Part shown: positions 7,209 to 14,377 of the stretch, piece after piece | How the letters are laid out: each line of letters begins with the position of its first letter | Position numbering within the stretch: the first letter of the stretch is position 1 | Assembly: GCF_001663375.1 (NCBI RefSeq) | Contig: NZ_LCTF01000014.1 | Location: forward strand, 1-52,925 | Origin: Caldivirga sp. MU80 | Lineage (GTDB): Archaea; Thermoproteota; Thermoprotei; Thermoproteales; Thermocladiaceae | Reading direction: 5' to 3' | Length of the DNA: 52,925 bases | Notes under the pieces: generated by a model | Database searches by the model: none | What the model saw: only the letters and a program-made list of their open reading frames with translations | What the model was told of the DNA's origin: nothing | Made by a program: the position numbers and the translations under genes

Positions 7209-7271
7209 CGAGGTCGGGTTGTGGGGGGTGTTCCCGACTCGGAGCGGGCTGGGGTGGGGTTAATCCCCACC
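7209..7271. repeat. two GC-rich hairpins upstream of parA-like gene
   Basis: CCGAGGTCGGG (7209-7219) pairs with CCCGACTCGG (7233-7242) except for one bulged base, and GGTGGGG/CCCCACC (7253-7259/7265-7271) forms a perfect 7-bp hairpin with a 5-nt loop. This is the most GC-rich patch of the element. Its place in front of a ParA-type ATPase makes it a candidate partition site or attenuator. Confidence 0.45.
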
Positions 7272-7282
7272 GTTGGGTTCTT

Positions 7283-7290
7283 CTAATTAA
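7283..7290 (+). promoter_or_regulatory. CTAATTAA promoter box
   Basis: Box 22 nt before the ATG at 7312 of the ParA-like gene. Confidence 0.65.
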
Positions 7291-7311
7291 TACCAAGCCT
7301 GGCAAAGGCTT

Positions 7312-8202
7312 ATGGAGAATGGGCCAGTAATAGCACTCTTCATGGGGAGTGGGAAGGGTGGTGTAGGGAGCAGTACTATCACGGCTAACGTTGCATGGCT
7401 CACGAGTCAGAGGATGCCAGCTGGTGAGGATGTTGGGGTTATTGATGCTGGTTATGGGGTTAATGCTACATTGAGTAAGCTCCTTGGTGTTGGCTTCAGT
7501 GATGGGGGCATGTGCGTCAGCACTGGGCTTTATGATTATATTCTCGATGTTAAGGGTGGTACACAGGTTAGCCCTGTTCAGCGTGAGAAGCTTAGGGTAA
7601 TTGGCCCAGGATGCCTTAACATTGACGCAATCAACTGGGGGCTCCCAGAACTAGTGGCTGCCTTCAATAAGAACCCTGATGCTGTCGTGAAGTACATTCA
7701 GGATAGGGTTGTTAGGCTCATTACAATGCTCCAGGAGTCAAAGGAGGGTAAGCAGGGGTTGAGGGTTAGGGTTGTCCTAATCGACCTGCCCTCAAGCGCC
7801 TTCAGGCCACTTGCATGGAGCCTCATAAGCCTAGCTGACATTGTCTTCATTATTGGTGAGTGGGGTGATGTGCATGTTCACGAGGTTAATGATGCCCTGA
7901 GCCTTGTTGAGGGTGTTGCGAAGATTGTTAAGAGGAGGATTGCCACTTATGTTATAATAAACAAGGCACTCCCAATATCGGATAGTGACATGAGGAGGCT
8001 CATAACCCACACCTACGATGGCTTGATAACACTACCATATAGTCGAGTAGTGCACGCCCTCACTAGCCTTAGGAGGGACTTGGCGATTAGGTATGCTGGT
8101 GACATGCAGGCTAGGAGGGAGGTTGAGTACAGGGAGTGGAGTGATGGGGTTAGGAAGGTAAGTGATATAATCCTAGAACTAGTACGGAGGAGGTGGGGTT
8201 GA
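7312..8202 (+). CDS. ParA/MinD-family ATPase
   Basis: A 296-residue deviant-Walker ATPase. KGGVGSST at residues 15-22 carries the signature lysine of the ParA/MinD/Soj class, with a Ser replacing the more usual Lys at position 20 of 'GGVGKTT'. The Walker B region is VVLIDLPSS (about 157-165), and a switch-like stretch IIGEWGDVHVHEV follows. These proteins dimerise on ATP and position plasmids or membrane machines. It is followed 3 nt later by a HerA-type ATPase, so the pair is an operon. A plasmid-partition role is likely for a mobile element, but a role in localising the pilus/transfer machine is possible. The lost canonical P-loop lysine needs attention. Confidence 0.82.
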   Translation: MENGPVIALFMGSGKGGVGSSTITANVAWLTSQRMPAGEDVGVIDAGYGVNATLSKLLGVGFSDGGMCVSTGLYDYILDVKGGTQVSPVQREKLRVIGPGCLNIDAINWGLPELVAAFNKNPDAVVKYIQDRVVRLITMLQESKEGKQGLRVRVVLIDLPSSAFRPLAWSLISLADIVFIIGEWGDVHVHEVNDALSLVEGVAKIVKRRIATYVIINKALPISDSDMRRLITHTYDGLITLPYSRVVHALTSLRRDLAIRYAGDMQARREVEYREWSDGVRKVSDIILELVRRRWG

Positions 8203-8205
8203 ATT

Positions 8206-9348
8206 GTGGAGCCAGGCGACCTAATAAGCATGCTCAAGATGAATGAGAGCCATGCAATAATCATTGGGGCTCCTGGTACTGGTAAGACTACCCTAATCAA
8301 GGCAATGATTAATGCCAAGCCAGAGGAACGCCTCCTCATTGTGGACTACCTAGGAAACTACCGTGGCTATACTAGGTACCATGGGCCATTCCCAATCAAC
8401 CCACTCGAATTCATTAGGCCAGACGACATGATTGATGTTATTACACAATCCATTGAGGCAACGTACTCAGAAATGGATAATCCCTGGACTCCAGCACAGC
8501 AGATGATTGTTGGGAACTGTTTCAGCGAGGAGCAACCTGAGGGCTTGGCTAAGAGTAAGTCGTCCTGGTACCCAGCCCACTCGATACCCGAACTCATTGC
8601 CTGTGTTAGTGAGCATGAGTATAGGAGTATGGATGATGAGAATGCTAGGAAGGCTGTTGTTAGGAGGGTTCGCTTCTTCAATAACCTCCTCTGGGCTACT
8701 AGGACTCATGGCTTGCTTAAAGCATGGCTTCTTGGCAGGCTTAATGGGAGTATTAGTATTGACCTCAGTGGTGTCAGCCTACCTGAGGCAGTGGCATACG
8801 TGTATGCACTCCTAGCCATTATTGCCAGGGGTAGGGTAGTCAAGCCAAGTATTGTAGTTGTTGATGAGGCGCATTACTTCATGAGGATTGAGAATAGCCT
8901 ATTCGAGGAGGCTGTTAGGGTGGCTAGGAACCTTGGGATTAATATTATTGCCATTACCCAGGGGTTCAGTGATATTGAGAATAGGCAGAGCCTTCTTGAG
9001 CTCTTCAAGACCTTTGTAATATTCCCAACAATTACAATGTTGTACAATGGGAATAGGATGCTTTTCGATATTAAGCCCACTGCCTTCACTGAGCCTCACA
9101 CTGCCTTTGTGGTAATCCTTGCAACCAATGCAGAGTTCCACAGGAGGTTCATAGCCAGTACTAGGAATGGCCCAGTCTTGAGTACTACCATTAGGGTTGA
9201 GCCTAGTAGGCTTAGGCCACTCCCCAATGCGCTCGTCATTGATGGTGTTAGGACTAGCCTTCCCTCATATGATGGTAGGGTTAGGGATTATATTGCGAGG
9301 AATATTGCCCCACTAATCCAGGCAGAGGCTGGGATTGTTCTTAGTTAG
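8206..9348 (+). CDS. HerA/FtsK-superfamily ATPase (short form)
   Basis: A 380-residue P-loop ATPase. Walker A GAPGTGKTT starts at residue 21 and Walker B IVVVDEAHYF lies around 216-225. The motif IIAITQGFSD about 25 residues later matches the sensor segment of HerA/VirB4/TraG-type hexameric motors. It lacks the N-terminal HAS barrel of true HerA and has no membrane helix. It starts with GTG 3 nt after the ParA-like stop and has no promoter of its own. Likely a DNA-pumping or packaging-type motor of the element; the exact subfamily is not clear. Confidence 0.78.
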   Translation: MEPGDLISMLKMNESHAIIIGAPGTGKTTLIKAMINAKPEERLLIVDYLGNYRGYTRYHGPFPINPLEFIRPDDMIDVITQSIEATYSEMDNPWTPAQQMIVGNCFSEEQPEGLAKSKSSWYPAHSIPELIACVSEHEYRSMDDENARKAVVRRVRFFNNLLWATRTHGLLKAWLLGRLNGSISIDLSGVSLPEAVAYVYALLAIIARGRVVKPSIVVVDEAHYFMRIENSLFEEAVRVARNLGINIIAITQGFSDIENRQSLLELFKTFVIFPTITMLYNGNRMLFDIKPTAFTEPHTAFVVILATNAEFHRRFIASTRNGPVLSTTIRVEPSRLRPLPNALVIDGVRTSLPSYDGRVRDYIARNIAPLIQAEAGIVLS

Positions 9349-9368
9349 TAAAGCTTATTTGAGGGGGC

Positions 9369-9623
9369 ATGCCTTACAACTGGATGCCCAGCTGGGCGAA
9401 ATCCAAACTCCTTACGGGAATAGGCGTAGGTGTAGGTGGGGGGATTGTTGGTGGTGTAGGTTGGCATATAATGGCCGTTCATATAGACCCCCCAGGAATT
9501 GCGATGTATGCTGTTGAGGCAGTGCTGGTGACAGTACTCATACTCCTTAGGAAGCCTAAAACCCCCCATTCTCCTAATTTTAACCTGATTCCTACCCTAA
9601 CCCGATGCCCACCACTAGCCTAA
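9369..9623 (+). CDS. small two-helix membrane protein
   Basis: An 84-residue protein with a glycine-rich helix (LLTGIGVGVGGGIVGGVGWHIM, residues about 14-35) and a second helix (AMYAVEAVLVTVLILLR, about 45-61), then a Pro-rich tail. The ATG at 9369 follows the ATPase stop by 20 nt, and the 3' end overlaps the next gene by 19 nt. Compact coupling suggests it belongs to the parA/HerA transcript. Two helices with a short loop resemble holin- or VirB2-like small subunits, but no motif proves that. Confidence 0.5.
   Translation: MPYNWMPSWAKSKLLTGIGVGVGGGIVGGVGWHIMAVHIDPPGIAMYAVEAVLVTVLILLRKPKTPHSPNFNLIPTLTRCPPLA
9574..9581 (+). promoter_or_regulatory. CTAATTTT variant promoter box
   Basis: Degenerate copy of the box, 24 nt before the ATG at 9605. 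Confidence 0.4.
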
Positions 9624-9799
9624 ACAAAACCCAAACCTTGAAGAGGCTCTTCAAGGGGTATATTGACTGTATAACAGGTTGGGCCCCAGGAGATTGTGAG
9701 GCATTGGCCAAGGAAATCGAGAGGATTGCCACTTCAATGAATAATGAGCTGGCTAGAGATGCCCTAAGGATAATTGAGAGTGGTGGCTATGAGTTATGA
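9605..9799 (+). CDS. small uncharacterised helical protein
   Basis: A 64-residue soluble protein, helical, with two cysteines (residues 22 and 31). It looks like a real gene because it has an ATG at the correct spacing from a promoter-box variant and amphipathic helices (CEALAKEIERIATSMNN, ELARDALRIIESGG). No family recognised. It lies immediately before the KaiC-like gene, but that gene has its own box. Confidence 0.55.
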   Translation: MPTTSLNKTQTLKRLFKGYIDCITGWAPGDCEALAKEIERIATSMNNELARDALRIIESGGYEL

Positions 9800-9819
9800 T
9801 GAGGAAACGGGCTTCCAAA

Positions 9820-9827
9820 CTAATTAA
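9820..9827 (+). promoter_or_regulatory. CTAATTAA promoter box
   Basis: Box 21 nt before the ATG at 9848 of the KaiC-like gene. Confidence 0.65.
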
Positions 9828-9847
9828 CCCCCAAACACATTAACCCC

Positions 9848-10708
9848 ATGGCTCAAAGTACAACCCAAACAACCCAAAACATTGTAAGGGAACCCTTTGG
9901 GATTGAGGCACTGGATACAGCTCTCGAGGGTGGGGCACCAAGGGGTACTTGGGTACTAGCCACAGGTGAACCAGGCGTTGGGAAAAGCATTTTGGCAATG
10001 CACTTCGCATGGGCTGGGTTGCAGAATGGCGAACCAGTAATCTATGTTACCACTGAGTCGAGCTTCAAGGATATTGTCAGGCAGGCTGACCAATTCAACA
10101 TGAGGTTCATGGACTACAGGCCAGTAAGCCTCGTTGATGCGCTTACTGGTCGTGTTAAGGTTAAGCCAGGTGAAGTAAACCTAGTAGTCATCGACCTATT
10201 CGGCCTTTATAGGCAGTATAGGGAGATGCTTAAGGCCAGTGAGGAGGAGGGTGAGGGTGAGAGGGGTAGGAGGCCGAGTAGGGCTCTTAGCATTGAGGTT
10301 CTTGAGGCTAGTGTGGCTAAGGCGTATGAGCTCCTTGGCTTTGAGGAGGGTAGGCCTAGTGAGCCGAGTAGGCTAATCATCGACTCAATGACGGCCTTCT
10401 GGGCTGATAAACCAGCGATGGCTAGGGCTTTTAGTTACAGGCTTAGGCAGGCATTGTACAGGCAGAACATTACGGCCCTCCTAACAAGCCAATACGCACC
10501 AACAACAGAAATGAGCTTCGGCTTTGGCCTAGAGCACATTGCAGACGGCATTATCCACATGTGGATGGATAATGTAACGGAGGTTAAGGAGGTTAGGAGG
10601 TGGCTAATAATAAAGAAAATGAGAATGACAAACCACTCCAAAAAAGCATACAAAGTAGAAATACAACCAGGGAAGGGAATAGAACTCGAGGAGTATGAGA
10701 ATGAATGA
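9848..10708 (+). CDS. KaiC-like RecA-superfamily ATPase
   Basis: A 286-residue protein with one KaiC/RadA-type core. FGIEALDTALEGGAPRG (the 'G-LD-LLGGG-P-G' motif) is at about 18-33, Walker A GEPGVGKS at 40-47, and IYVTTESS after it. A Walker B-like LVVIDLF lies near 115, followed by a charged insert EEEGEGERGRR, then LIIDSMTAFW (about 177) and ITALLTSQYAP. It lacks an HhH domain, so it is not a complete RadA. Archaeal relatives include ArlH and RadB-like or signalling KaiC proteins. The role here could be regulation of pilus assembly or recombination; I cannot choose. Own promoter box at 9820-9827. Confidence 0.8.
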   Translation: MAQSTTQTTQNIVREPFGIEALDTALEGGAPRGTWVLATGEPGVGKSILAMHFAWAGLQNGEPVIYVTTESSFKDIVRQADQFNMRFMDYRPVSLVDALTGRVKVKPGEVNLVVIDLFGLYRQYREMLKASEEEGEGERGRRPSRALSIEVLEASVAKAYELLGFEEGRPSEPSRLIIDSMTAFWADKPAMARAFSYRLRQALYRQNITALLTSQYAPTTEMSFGFGLEHIADGIIHMWMDNVTEVKEVRRWLIIKKMRMTNHSKKAYKVEIQPGKGIELEEYENE

Positions 10709-10967
10709 TGGACTTTATTTAATTCTAACCAGACTTGCATGCAAAGGCTTTTAATGGGGTTTTCGTAAGAATGCCTGGTGATTCGGAGTTTAAGTTTGCC
10801 GGTGGTGTCTTGAGTTTCAAATTCTCGTTAATGGCTCATCACTCAATTTTATAGTGGCACCCATTAACACCATACCACAACTTTACAACATATGATAATA
10901 TTTAAATAATCCAAGAGTGTTGCTGGAGTGTGGATAAACCAAACCGATACTTGGTAAGGGTGGTGGT
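10709..10967. other. intergenic stretch with a 27-codon mini-ORF and AT-rich leader
   Basis: Mostly gene-free. A short frame ATG 10771 to TAG 10854 encodes MPGDSEFKFAGGVLSFKFSL plus seven residues. It is too short to call and may be a gene remnant. An AT-rich segment with a canonical TATA-like core (TATTTAAATA, about 10899-10908) precedes the ACT-domain gene. No CTAATTAG box is present here. Confidence 0.4.
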
Positions 10968-11291
10968 TTGAGTAGGGTTGTTGGTGAGGTTAGTAATGCC
11001 TTCGCCCAGGTTTATAAGAGTATCTTGGCCTCGCCTAGTGGTGTCTTCATGTTCCTCATTGCACTGCCGAATAGGTCTGGTACTCTTGCTAGGTTGACTT
11101 CAAGGCTTGCTGAACTGAACCTAAACCTAATCACCACCTACGCATACTCAGTAAGCGAAGACTTAGCAATGGCACTACTGGTTTACGAAGCCAAGGACAG
11201 CCTATTCGAAAAGGCAATAGAAGAATTAAGAAAAGGAGGAGCAGTGGTAAGGGAAGCATACGAAATAAAGATCACTAAAGCAGTAACTTAA
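10968..11291 (+). CDS. ACT-domain protein
   Basis: A 107-residue protein with a TTG start after a GGTGGT sequence that could act as a ribosome-binding site. The pattern VFMFLIALPNRSGTLARLTSRLAELNLNL is the beta-alpha start of an ACT domain, which binds amino acids and regulates metabolic enzymes or transcription. The rest (VSEDLAMALLVYE, LFEKAIEELRKGGAVVREAYEI) completes the fold. It is driven by a TTTAAA-type TATA box rather than the element box and has a longer leader. It therefore looks like a host-type gene carried within, or interrupting, the element. Confidence 0.7.
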   Translation: MSRVVGEVSNAFAQVYKSILASPSGVFMFLIALPNRSGTLARLTSRLAELNLNLITTYAYSVSEDLAMALLVYEAKDSLFEKAIEELRKGGAVVREAYEIKITKAVT

Positions 11292-11349
11292 TGGTGTGGA
11301 GGTTTTTAAACGCATTAAAAACGCCTTAGGTTATTGGGTATGGTTTACC

Positions 11350-11357
11350 CTAATTAC
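11350..11357 (+). promoter_or_regulatory. CTAATTAC promoter box
   Basis: Box 24 nt before the ATG at 11381. Confidence 0.6.
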
Positions 11358-11380
11358 CCTGTTTCCTGTTTCCTTATTGT

Positions 11381-12250
11381 ATGCCCCAGGCTTTGAGCCT
11401 TGAAACTCCCGAAACCTTAACCATGGGGGAGTTGAGGAGGAGGTTGGAGGGTTTTGATAAGGATGAGTACACTGGGAGGTATGTATTGAAGGTTAGGGGT
11501 CTTGGGGATGTTTTTGTGAATGGTAATGTTATTAAACGCTTCAAGAGTATTGAAGTGGCTTTGCAGGCTCCAGGTGACTGGCTGGCTAGTGTTAGAATGT
11601 GGCAGGGTGAGTACTGGTTGTTTAGGATTGCAAGCCCTACCTATGTTGAGGTTCCTGGTACCGTGGTTTTGAGGGCTGTTAAGAGTGTACTGCCTGGTGT
11701 TGAGAAGTTTGGTCGTTGGGAGGCTGAGAGGCTTTGGCAGTATGAGGGGGCGGAGTATGGTGAGGTTACAGGTGTGTTGGGTAGGGATTCCCACCCGAGG
11801 GTTGGGGAGTTCAAGTACATACTCCGTGTAACGTGGGGTGACGATGGGTACCATGCTTTTCGGATTACCAAGACTATTGGGGTTGTGGTTTGTGAGAATG
11901 GTTTAGTAATGGGTGAGGATAGTTACACCAGGGTCTTTCACTCAAGGCTCAATAAGCCGTTGCCTGATAAGGTTAGGGAAATCATTAATAGGATTGTGAA
12001 TATTATAAACATGGAGAGGCCAAGTGGTGATATCGAACGCCTAATGCGCCCCATTGAGCCTAAGACTGTTGAGGATTTGAGCAGGCGCTTCCCAGACTTT
12101 CAAAGGTTATATGCAGAGTATAAACCTCAGTATGGTGACACGCTACTAACCGTAATGCAGGCCTTAGGGTGGATAGCCACTCATGGTAGCGCTAGGAATA
12201 GTGAACGTGCGATAAGCAGTATGAACAAGCTCATTGCAAGCCTGAACTAA
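11381..12250 (+). CDS. uncharacterised protein, possible DUF932-like phage/plasmid protein
   Basis: A 289-residue soluble protein. The central segment HAFRITKTIGVVVCENGLVMG followed by RVFHSRLN resembles the 'R-VC-NGL-...-HS' core of DUF932, a family common in phages and plasmids and of unknown function. The match is by eye only. The N-terminal 100 residues are mixed alpha/beta; the C-terminal 90 are helical. There is one element box upstream. It is convergent with the DprA-like gene. If not DUF932, I have no other family to offer. Confidence 0.55.
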   Translation: MPQALSLETPETLTMGELRRRLEGFDKDEYTGRYVLKVRGLGDVFVNGNVIKRFKSIEVALQAPGDWLASVRMWQGEYWLFRIASPTYVEVPGTVVLRAVKSVLPGVEKFGRWEAERLWQYEGAEYGEVTGVLGRDSHPRVGEFKYILRVTWGDDGYHAFRITKTIGVVVCENGLVMGEDSYTRVFHSRLNKPLPDKVREIINRIVNIINMERPSGDIERLMRPIEPKTVEDLSRRFPDFQRLYAEYKPQYGDTLLTVMQALGWIATHGSARNSERAISSMNKLIASLN

Positions 12251-12296
12251 ACTCCCCCACTCATCCTAACCCCATTAACCATGCCCCCAACCCCAA

Positions 12297-12860
12297 TCAC
12301 CTAAGCCTCTTCAGCTCGGACAACAACTCCCCCACACTCGATACTGGACTAACACCATCACCCACCATTATCCTAAAAGCCTCAAGGACATCAAGGTCAT
12401 TGACAAGTGGCTTGAATATGAATGCAAGCTTACCACGCATTACCCCATATTTAACAACAGTGTACCATGTCCCACAACAAGCCTTCTTTGCCGTACCACT
12501 ACGAGCCTCAGGGACAATAATAGCCTTAGCTAATTCGGCAATAACCTTATCCCTCTCCACAAAGTACCTCCTGGAGAGATTCTTACACTGGTACGGGCTA
12601 ATGTATGCCCCACCTGGGCTAGGCTTCTCAATGCCAGTTAGGCATGGCTTAACAATAGTGTATGGCACATTAAAGGCAATAGCATACTTAACGGCAATTG
12701 AATCAACGCCAATAGCCCCACCAGTGATTACACTGTAACCACCCTCACCAAGCGCCTTAACCAACTCCCTAACTAACCCATCAACGGCACCTGATGGTCT
12801 CCTTGTCCCAACGATGGCGATGGCGTCCTCAAGTTTAGGCTCCCCGATTATTATCATCAT
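12297..12860 (-). CDS. DprA/SLOG-family nucleotide-binding protein
   Basis: A 187-residue Rossmann-like protein. AIVGTRRPSG (residues 14-23), GGYSVITGGAIGVDSIA (about 40-56) and the later RDKVIAELAKAIIVPEARSGTAK match the conserved segments of DprA/Smf ('GSR', 'SGGA-GID--AH', 'PRN--IA--', 'E---SGT'). In bacteria DprA loads RecA on incoming single-stranded DNA; stand-alone SLOG proteins also act as nucleotide sensors in defence. In an element with DNA-transfer genes, a role in handling incoming DNA fits. Four cysteines in the second half (PCLTG, YQCK, KKACCGT) are unusual. There is no C-terminal winged helix. Confidence 0.75.
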   Translation of the reverse strand: MMIIIGEPKLEDAIAIVGTRRPSGAVDGLVRELVKALGEGGYSVITGGAIGVDSIAVKYAIAFNVPYTIVKPCLTGIEKPSPGGAYISPYQCKNLSRRYFVERDKVIAELAKAIIVPEARSGTAKKACCGTWYTVVKYGVMRGKLAFIFKPLVNDLDVLEAFRIMVGDGVSPVSSVGELLSELKRLR

Positions 12861-12879
12861 GTTTCATTATGCCTGAGTG

Positions 12880-12887
12880 TTAATTAG
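12880..12887 (-). promoter_or_regulatory. CTAATTAA promoter box (minus)
   Basis: Read on the minus strand, 20 nt before the ATG of the DprA-like gene at 12860. Confidence 0.6.
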
Positions 12888-12894
12888 TCTCATC

Positions 12895-12902
12895 CTAATT
12901 AC
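12895..12902 (+). promoter_or_regulatory. CTAATTAC promoter box
   Basis: 24 nt before the ATG at 12926. It lies 7 nt from the minus-strand box, giving back-to-back promoters. Confidence 0.6.
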
Positions 12903-12925
12903 CACTAGCCCCCTAAACCAAACCC

Positions 12926-14209
12926 ATGAAGGGCACAATCCCAATCCAAACCATACCAATAATGGCAATAGTACTAGTCATGGCAAGCCACGTGGCAGTT
13001 GCAGGCACAGTGGCAACAATCAACCTAACCAACACTGGCCTCAACGACTACACGCTAACCCCAATCAACAATACTACAATACTATTCTACTACGCACCAG
13101 CAGTCTTCGGCATTGCACTAAGCCTAAAAGGCTACTATATTGGCAATTGCCAATTCACCCCAGCCTATCCACCCCAAACAATCAATACCGTTGAGCCTGA
13201 ACTAGTGAGGATGCCAAACGGTACATTAGCCTTAATGTGGCTCAGCGTCTATGGCAAGTACCCTAATGTCACAATAGTACTCCAGGAGTCTAGGCTTGTT
13301 AATGGGCATTGGGGAAGCCCAATCAACATTACTCATAGTGGCATTGTACTAAGTTACAGTAGTGATGGGGAGTACATCTACATTGACTATCAGGCTAAGC
13401 CAGGCTTAGACTACCAGAGCACAAGAATCCTAGTAACCACAATGAGTGGGGTGGTGCTTAAGACTTACAATGTCCCCGAGGTTGTCAGTATTAGCGCCTA
13501 CGACATGAATGGTGTACTACTCCTGACCAATGGTAGTATGGCCTTCATCAATCTTAGGAATGGGGCAATTGAGCCAATAAGCCAAAACCTAGTGGCTGGC
13601 GTCACGAGAAATGGAGAATACTATACTTATAACCCACAATCCCACATCCTCACTGTCGGTGGGACTCACATTACAATCCCTGGTAACTACAGTGGAGCAT
13701 ACCCAATACCATTCAACAATGGTTACATTATAGTGGCTTGGGGTATTGTAGTGAGCGCCTTCAGGTGGGTGAATAATGCCCTAACACCACTCGCTAACCT
13801 GACTAACCCTGGCAATTGGGCTTACCTTGAGGCTGATGGCGTGGTTACTGGCAATACTGCCGTTATCGCATTCCTCAATACCTACAACATGCGCCTATAC
13901 GTTAGCATAATACCACTGAATGAAGCATCCTGTACACCAAGCCTTAAGGGCGCTGTCACGGCAACGGCCCCAGTTACTGCGGCTGTTACCACTGTCACCA
14001 CGACGGTTACTAGGATTGTGAGTAGTGCCACGGTTGTTACTAAGACCACCACGGTATATGTTAATACTACTATCACGGTGCCTGCCCCAGGGACTGCCAC
14101 GGTTAGGGCAAGTGGCTCAGGTGTACCACTCATATCCGTTGTGGTGGTAGTGGTTATTGTAGCCGTTGTGGTGTTCCTTGTGGCTAGGAGGCGCTACGCC
14201 TGGCTGTAG
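12926..14209 (+). CDS. exported surface protein with Thr/Val stalk and C-terminal anchor
   Basis: A 427-residue protein. It has a signal peptide (IPIMAIVLVMASHVAVAG, residues about 10-28), a beta-rich ectodomain with about ten N-glycosylation sequons, and then a low-complexity stalk of V/T/A triplets (about 350-395). A membrane anchor (PLISVVVVVVIVAVVVFLVARRR) ends in basic residues. The ectodomain has repeating YN-, GEYIYIDY- and GYIIVAWG-like beta strands that suggest a beta-propeller; this is inference. It resembles archaeal S-layer-associated or adhesin proteins and would face outward. It carries an element promoter box, so it may be the element's own surface or exclusion protein. Confidence 0.72.
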   Translation: MKGTIPIQTIPIMAIVLVMASHVAVAGTVATINLTNTGLNDYTLTPINNTTILFYYAPAVFGIALSLKGYYIGNCQFTPAYPPQTINTVEPELVRMPNGTLALMWLSVYGKYPNVTIVLQESRLVNGHWGSPINITHSGIVLSYSSDGEYIYIDYQAKPGLDYQSTRILVTTMSGVVLKTYNVPEVVSISAYDMNGVLLLTNGSMAFINLRNGAIEPISQNLVAGVTRNGEYYTYNPQSHILTVGGTHITIPGNYSGAYPIPFNNGYIIVAWGIVVSAFRWVNNALTPLANLTNPGNWAYLEADGVVTGNTAVIAFLNTYNMRLYVSIIPLNEASCTPSLKGAVTATAPVTAAVTTVTTTVTRIVSSATVVTKTTTVYVNTTITVPAPGTATVRASGSGVPLISVVVVVVIVAVVVFLVARRRYAWL

Positions 14210-14342
14210 GCTAAACACAGTCCTGCATTATAGGCTGTGAACCTGATTGCCAGTGTTGAGCCTCTTGAACAGGGGTAATTAGCTGAACTTATACATATAG
14301 GTCTTGTTTGTGATGCTTTAATGGATACTTTGCAATATACCT

Positions 14343-14352
14343 AAAATTTATA
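14343..14352 (+). promoter_or_regulatory. canonical TATA box of peptide-binding-protein gene
   Basis: AAAATTTATA is 26 nt before the ATG at 14378. It is a standard archaeal box, unlike the CTAATTAG boxes of the flanking genes. Confidence 0.6.
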
Positions 14353-14377
14353 TTGGGTTGCATTAGGATGCAGTTAA

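Noticed and set aside
13882-14133. Long minus-strand open frame opposite the Val/Thr stalk
   Set aside because: Antisense of a low-complexity repeat; its Val/Thr composition mirrors the codons of the real gene, and there is no promoter.
14272-14282. GTAATTAG between the surface protein and the peptide-binding protein as a promoter box
   Set aside because: It is about 100 nt from the next start, which already has a canonical TATA box, and no minus-strand gene begins there.
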